This document shows positions 6,998 to 10,025 of a DNA stretch of 10,025 nt, in pieces. The first letter of the stretch is position 1. Each line of letters starts with the position of its first letter. The DNA comes from Campylobacterales bacterium (GTDB taxonomy: Bacteria > Campylobacterota > Campylobacteria > Campylobacterales > Arcobacteraceae). A model generated the notes under the pieces. That model did not search any database. It saw nothing but the letters and a program-made list of their open reading frames with translations, and was not told the DNA's origin. The translations under genes were made by a program, and so were the position numbers. The stretch is from positions 1 to 10,025 of the forward strand of contig JAIELU010000103.1 of assembly GCA_019752775.1 (NCBI GenBank), given 5' to 3'.

Positions 6998-8631
6998 TAT
7001 CTATCAAACTCCCCTGCAATAAAATTCATACTAGCCATCGTTACAACAGCATCTGCTAACATTCCACCTTCAACAATTTTTGAGAATGCTGAAAGTGCAT
7101 AAAAACATGGAGGTCTACATTTTACTTTGTAAGGTCTTCCACTTCCATCACTTACTATAAAAAATCCTAATTCTCCATTTGCAGCTTCTGTTGATGAATA
7201 ATATTCACCTTTTGGAACTTTTATTCCCTCAAATGTAAGTTTGAATTGATTCATTAAACCCTCAATATTCCCATAAACATCTTTTTTACTTGGTAATAAA
7301 ATCCCAGGTGCAATTACATTTATTGGACCAGTTGGAAGCTCATTCATTGCTTGTTTAATAATTCTCATAGATTGTCTCATTTCTTCAAATCTACACATCA
7401 TTCGATCATAAACATCTCCATGACTTCCTACAACAATATCAAAATCAAAATTTTCATAACCATAATAAGGTTTGTCTTTTCTTAAATCATGAGCTACCCC
7501 AGTAGCTCTTAAATTTGGTCCTGTTATTCCATATTGCATTGCAAAATCTGCTTTAATAACACCAACATCTTGCGTTCTATCTAAGAAAATTTTGTTATGC
7601 GCTATTAGAGATAAAGCATCATTTATAGCTATTTCAGTTTCTTTTAAAAATACTGCTAAATCTTCACTAAATCCATCATATAAATCAAACTCTAAACCAC
7701 CAATTCTTGTGTAAGTATTAGTAAGTCTAGCTCCTGTTAATTTTGATAATAAATCATACGCCATATCTCGAGGGGCAAATAAATACCAGAAGTTTGTAAG
7801 TCCACCTAAGTCAACCATATTTGCAGCATTACAAACCAAGTGATCGATGATTCTGCTTAATTCTCCAATAATGATTCTTATCATTTTAGCTCTTGGAGTT
7901 ATATCAATATTTAACATCTCTTCAACAGCTTTTGAATAACCGATATTATTTAAAATTGCACTACAATAGTTTAATCTATCAGTATAAGGAATAACTTGAG
8001 AATAAGTGTGATTTTCACATGATTTCTCAAATCCTCTATGTAAATAACCAATTTCTGTTACACAAGCGGTGATTGTTTCACCCTCAAGTGCCATAAAATT
8101 TCTTATTGTTCCATGTGATGCTGGATGTGATGGTCCAACATTTAAAAGCATTAAATCATTTATATCTTCAGGTGTATAACCTTTTGAAATTAATAAAGGA
8201 TCCATTTCATCCATCAAATCTTCTGTATGAGTACAAATTTGTCCTTTTGTAATCTCATAATCTTTTCTTAAAGGATAACCTGTAAACTGATGATGATTTA
8301 ATAATCTTTTTAAATTAGTATGACCTTTAAATGTTATTCCATATTGGTCATAAGCTTCTCTTTCCGCCCAATTAGCCGAATTAAATAAATAACAAATAGA
8401 ATCTATTTCTAATGTTAAATCATCTACGAAAGTTTTTACAGAAATTTGATTTTTAAATGAACTATCTCTTAGTATATAAACTACTGCAAATCTAGATGGA
8501 GTAATATCAGGAAAAGTTAAATAATCAATTACTGTTATATCTAATAAAACTGTAAATTCTTTTTCAGTTTTTAGTTTAGCAAGAGTAGATTTAATATCTT
8601 TAGAGTCAATTAATAAATCGCATTTAAACAT
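6997..8631 (-). CDS. nuoCD: NADH-quinone oxidoreductase fused subunit C/D
   Basis: Single 544-residue protein joining the 30 kDa (NuoC) and 49 kDa (NuoD) subunits of the connecting module. The NuoC part covers about 1-135, with its signature EREAYDQYGITFKGH at 90-104 and GYPLRKDYE at 118-126. A linker of about 20-30 residues leads into NuoD from about 155. There, NVGPSHPASHGTIR (164-177) contains His173, and Tyr222 lies 49 residues later in DRLNY; these match the quinone-binding His59/Tyr108 pair of the bovine 49 kDa subunit. The C-terminus GEFDR is typical. The ATG is 6 bases after AAAGGAA and overlaps nuoB by 8 bases. The same fusion exists in E. coli (about 600 residues), whereas Campylobacter keeps nuoC and nuoD separate. 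Confidence 0.96.
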   Translation of the reverse strand: MFKCDLLIDSKDIKSTLAKLKTEKEFTVLLDITVIDYLTFPDITPSRFAVVYILRDSSFKNQISVKTFVDDLTLEIDSICYLFNSANWAEREAYDQYGITFKGHTNLKRLLNHHQFTGYPLRKDYEITKGQICTHTEDLMDEMDPLLISKGYTPEDINDLMLLNVGPSHPASHGTIRNFMALEGETITACVTEIGYLHRGFEKSCENHTYSQVIPYTDRLNYCSAILNNIGYSKAVEEMLNIDITPRAKMIRIIIGELSRIIDHLVCNAANMVDLGGLTNFWYLFAPRDMAYDLLSKLTGARLTNTYTRIGGLEFDLYDGFSEDLAVFLKETEIAINDALSLIAHNKIFLDRTQDVGVIKADFAMQYGITGPNLRATGVAHDLRKDKPYYGYENFDFDIVVGSHGDVYDRMMCRFEEMRQSMRIIKQAMNELPTGPINVIAPGILLPSKKDVYGNIEGLMNQFKLTFEGIKVPKGEYYSSTEAANGELGFFIVSDGSGRPYKVKCRPPCFYALSAFSKIVEGGMLADAVVTMASMNFIAGEFDR

Positions 8632-9139
8632 CTAAAATTCCTTTATACTCTTTGATTCTATCTTTTAAAATTGATTCATTTTGAGCTTTTTCTTGAATTC
8701 TCATAATTGCATCAAGTACAGCCTCAGGTCGTGGAGGACAACCAGCTACATACTCATCAACAGGAATAATTTCATCTATTCCTTGTAAAGTTGTATAGTT
8801 ATCATAAAATCCACCAGAACAAGCACATGCTCCCATAGAAATAACCCATTTTGGTTCACACATTTGTTCATAAATTTTCTTTAATATAGGAGCTTGTTTG
8901 TATGAAATAGTTCCAGCAACAATCAATAAATCTGCTTGTCTTGGCGAAAATCTTACAACTTCTGCACCAAATCTTGATATGTCATATCTTGAACCAGCAA
9001 CTGCCATAAACTCAATTCCACAACATGCAGTTCCAAAAACCATTGGCCATAAAGAATAAGATCTTCCCCAATTTATTGCATGATCAAGTCTTGTTGTAAC
9101 AATAGAGTCGCCTAATTTTGATTCAACGCCTAATCCCAT
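8624..9139 (-). CDS. nuoB: NADH-quinone oxidoreductase subunit B (cluster N2)
   Basis: Peripheral-arm subunit (PSST homologue) holding N2, the last [4Fe-4S] cluster, which reduces quinone. All four ligands are present: the tandem Cys39-Cys40 (GTACCGIEFMA), Cys105 (SMGACACSGG) and Cys134 (VAGCPPRPEA). Spacings of 65 and 29 residues match those in E. coli. Cys107, two residues after a ligand, occupies a position that is usually Ser or Asn-like and is an unusual extra thiol. Arg56, Arg63 and Arg67 lie in the conserved stretch (SRFGAEVVRFSPRQADLL) lining the cluster and quinone area. The 171-residue length is normal. The ATG at 9137-9139 lies inside the end of nuoA (10-base overlap), with AAAGG a little upstream. 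Confidence 0.97.
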   Translation of the reverse strand: MGLGVESKLGDSIVTTRLDHAINWGRSYSLWPMVFGTACCGIEFMAVAGSRYDISRFGAEVVRFSPRQADLLIVAGTISYKQAPILKKIYEQMCEPKWVISMGACACSGGFYDNYTTLQGIDEIIPVDEYVAGCPPRPEAVLDAIMRIQEKAQNESILKDRIKEYKGILDV

Positions 9140-9492
9140 GATAATGCCTTTTTCTTATAAAGATAAATTAATCCAGCAAATAATAATCCCATAAATATAA
9201 ACATTTTAAAAAGTCCAAAATAACCTAATTCTAAAATATTTATAGCCCATGGAAACATAAAAATTATCTCCACATCAAATAATAAAAAGGAAATAGCAAC
9301 CAAATAAAACTTTACTGAAAATCTGATATTTGTTGTTCCAATAGGATTTGTAACCCCACTTTCATAAACACTATTTTTCATTTCAGAATTTTCATTTTTA
9401 GGACCAACAAACCTACTAAGTACAAATACACAAGTGAGTATAAGTCCGATAGCCACAAAAATAACAGAGGCCAGAATTAGTTCAGTCGACAT
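9130..9492 (-). CDS. nuoA: NADH-quinone oxidoreductase subunit A
   Basis: Membrane subunit (ND3 homologue) and first gene of the operon. The 120 residues contain three predicted helices (about 5-27, 60-80, 90-111). The long loop between TM1 and TM2 carries YESG (43-46); Ser stands where mitochondrial ND3 has the Cys that marks the active/deactive state, as also in E. coli. The TM2 motif KFYLVAISFLLFDVEIIFMF includes Asp73 and Glu75, the conserved carboxylates of the quinone-proton junction. Start chosen at the ATG at 9490-9492 because a perfect AGGAGG (9497-9502) stands 4 bases upstream, the strongest ribosome site in the window. The stop lies within nuoB. Confidence 0.97.
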   Translation of the reverse strand: MSTELILASVIFVAIGLILTCVFVLSRFVGPKNENSEMKNSVYESGVTNPIGTTNIRFSVKFYLVAISFLLFDVEIIFMFPWAINILELGYFGLFKMFIFMGLLFAGLIYLYKKKALSWD

Positions 9493-9496
9493 TTTT

Positions 9497-9502
9497 CCTC
9501 CT
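9497..9502 (-). promoter_or_regulatory. Strong Shine-Dalgarno of nuoA
   Basis: The minus-strand sequence AGGAGG is a perfect Shine-Dalgarno core separated from the nuoA ATG by four A residues. It is the strongest ribosome site among the genes here and marks the head of the operon. Confidence 0.85.
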
Positions 9503-9520
9503 ATTGATTTTAATTATGGA

Positions 9521-9540
9521 ACAATTGTACACAAATTTGT
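9521..9540. repeat. Two adjacent short palindromes in the nuo leader, possible operator
   Basis: ACAATTGT (9521-9528) and ACAAATTTGT (9531-9540) are perfect palindromes separated by two bases. They lie between the candidate promoter and the nuoA ribosome site and overlap a second possible -10 box (TACAAT, minus strand, 9524-9529). They could bind a dimeric regulator, but short AT palindromes are frequent in DNA of this composition. Confidence 0.25.
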
Positions 9541-9565
9541 AGTACATCATAAAGTTTTCCGAATA

Positions 9566-9594
9566 ATTATATACATTAATCAATATAGTGAGAA
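9566..9594 (-). promoter_or_regulatory. Candidate sigma-70 promoter for the nuo operon
   Basis: On the minus strand a perfect -10 box TATAAT (9566-9571) follows TTCTCA (9589-9594; 4 of 6 matches to TTGACA) at a 17-base spacing. A T-rich run just upstream (CATTTTTTC) resembles the T-rich phase known for Campylobacterota promoters. A transcript would begin near 9555-9560, leaving a leader of roughly 65 bases before nuoA. In such AT-rich DNA, TATAAT arises easily by chance, so this is a prediction only. Confidence 0.5.
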
Positions 9595-9621
9595 AAAATG
9601 TAATACTTTGCTATTTTCTTG

Positions 9622-10025
9622 CTATAAAAACTCTTTAGATAACTGAGATAATGCTATTTCTAGGGCATTTTGACTAAGAGCTATATTTAACCTAAAATAT
9701 CCATTCCCATTGTTACCAAAAGAAACACCATCATTTAAAGCTATTTTTGATTTTGTTAGTAAAATATTTTTTATCTCATTGTGCGAAAGATTGTATTTTG
9801 AAAAATCTAACCATAAAAGATAAGTTGCTTCTGGAGTGTAAAAATCAATTTTTGAATTATTATTTTTGAAATAATTTTTTGTGAACTCAATATTAGATAA
9901 AAGATATTTTTTCAACTCTTCCACAAATAAAGCACCATTATCATAAGCAGCTTTTGTAGCCACATATCCAAAAAAGTTTATTGATTGAATTTCTCTTTTT
10001 TGAGCTATTTTTTTAAACTTATTTA
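9622..10025 (-). CDS. MalY/PatB-type PLP aminotransferase (C-S lyase), C-terminal part
   Basis: C-terminal 133 codons of a fold-type I PLP enzyme; the frame stays open to the right edge, so the true start and the Schiff-base lysine lie outside. The residues fit the MalY/PatB subgroup (cystathionine beta-lyase-like C-S lyases): INFFGYVATKAAYDNG, then PEATYLLWLDFS, a KIALNDGVSFGNNGNGYFR stretch, and RLNIAL, where the Arg normally binds the substrate carboxylate. Typical activity would be beta-elimination of cystathionine or cysteine conjugates to pyruvate, ammonia and a thiol; exact substrate cannot be told from this part. The GTG at 9961-9963 is in frame but internal to the conserved domain. 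It is co-directional with nuoA, 129 bases upstream, with no clear terminator between them, so readthrough into nuo is possible. Confidence 0.85.
   Translation of the reverse strand, partial: NKFKKIAQKREIQSINFFGYVATKAAYDNGALFVEELKKYLLSNIEFTKNYFKNNNSKIDFYTPEATYLLWLDFSKYNLSHNEIKNILLTKSKIALNDGVSFGNNGNGYFRLNIALSQNALEIALSQLSKEFL

Noticed and set aside
9434..9646. Plus-strand 70-codon frame across the nuo control region
   Set aside because: It overlaps nuoA, the promoter region and the aminotransferase end in antisense, with no ribosome site and no recognisable motif.
9622..9963. Complete small gene starting at GTG 9963
   Set aside because: The same frame stays open to the window edge and encodes conserved aminotransferase residues upstream (INFFGY), so the GTG codon is an internal Val.

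Overview
This AT-rich window looks like a Campylobacterota genome close to Arcobacter/Aliarcobacter; that assignment rests on base composition, protein character and gene content, not a database search. Almost the whole window is one minus-strand gene cluster for respiratory complex I (proton-pumping NADH-type:quinone oxidoreductase, Nuo), read from right to left. No stretch over 300 bases lacks a gene; the longest non-coding stretch is 128 bases (9493-9621, counting both ends 129).

Layout in transcription order: the 3' end of a MalY/PatB-type aminotransferase (right edge to 9622); an intergenic region with candidate promoters and the nuoA ribosome site; nuoA, nuoB, a fused nuoCD, nuoE, nuoF; then gltA (type II citrate synthase) inserted in the middle of the cluster; then nuoG, nuoH, nuoI, nuoJ and the 5' part of nuoK, which runs off the left edge. 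nuoL, M and N would be expected beyond it. Most nuo junctions overlap by 1-10 bases or are 1 base apart, indicating tight translational coupling. The only true gaps inside the operon are the 25 and 32 bases on either side of gltA.

Together the products form the input module (NuoE, NuoF, NuoG: FMN and Fe-S clusters N1a, N3, N1b, N4, N5, N7), the connecting module (NuoB, NuoCD, NuoI: clusters N6a, N6b, N2 and the quinone site) and part of the membrane arm (NuoA, H, J, K). All cluster ligands checked are present, so the complex looks functional.

Main points of interest: (1) NuoF keeps its FMN, nicotinamide-side and N3 residues, but three residues that normally hold the adenosine half of NADH are changed (Phe to Ala58, Glu to Lys174, Phe to Gly194), suggesting a different electron donor, possibly NADPH; (2) citrate synthase lies inside the complex I operon; (3) NuoG is only 478 residues, with a strongly contracted molybdopterin-type domain; (4) NuoH carries an insertion of roughly 75-85 residues that looks like two extra membrane helices; (5) nuoC and nuoD are fused. 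Comparisons to E. coli and Thermus residues were made from remembered sequences and should be confirmed by alignment.
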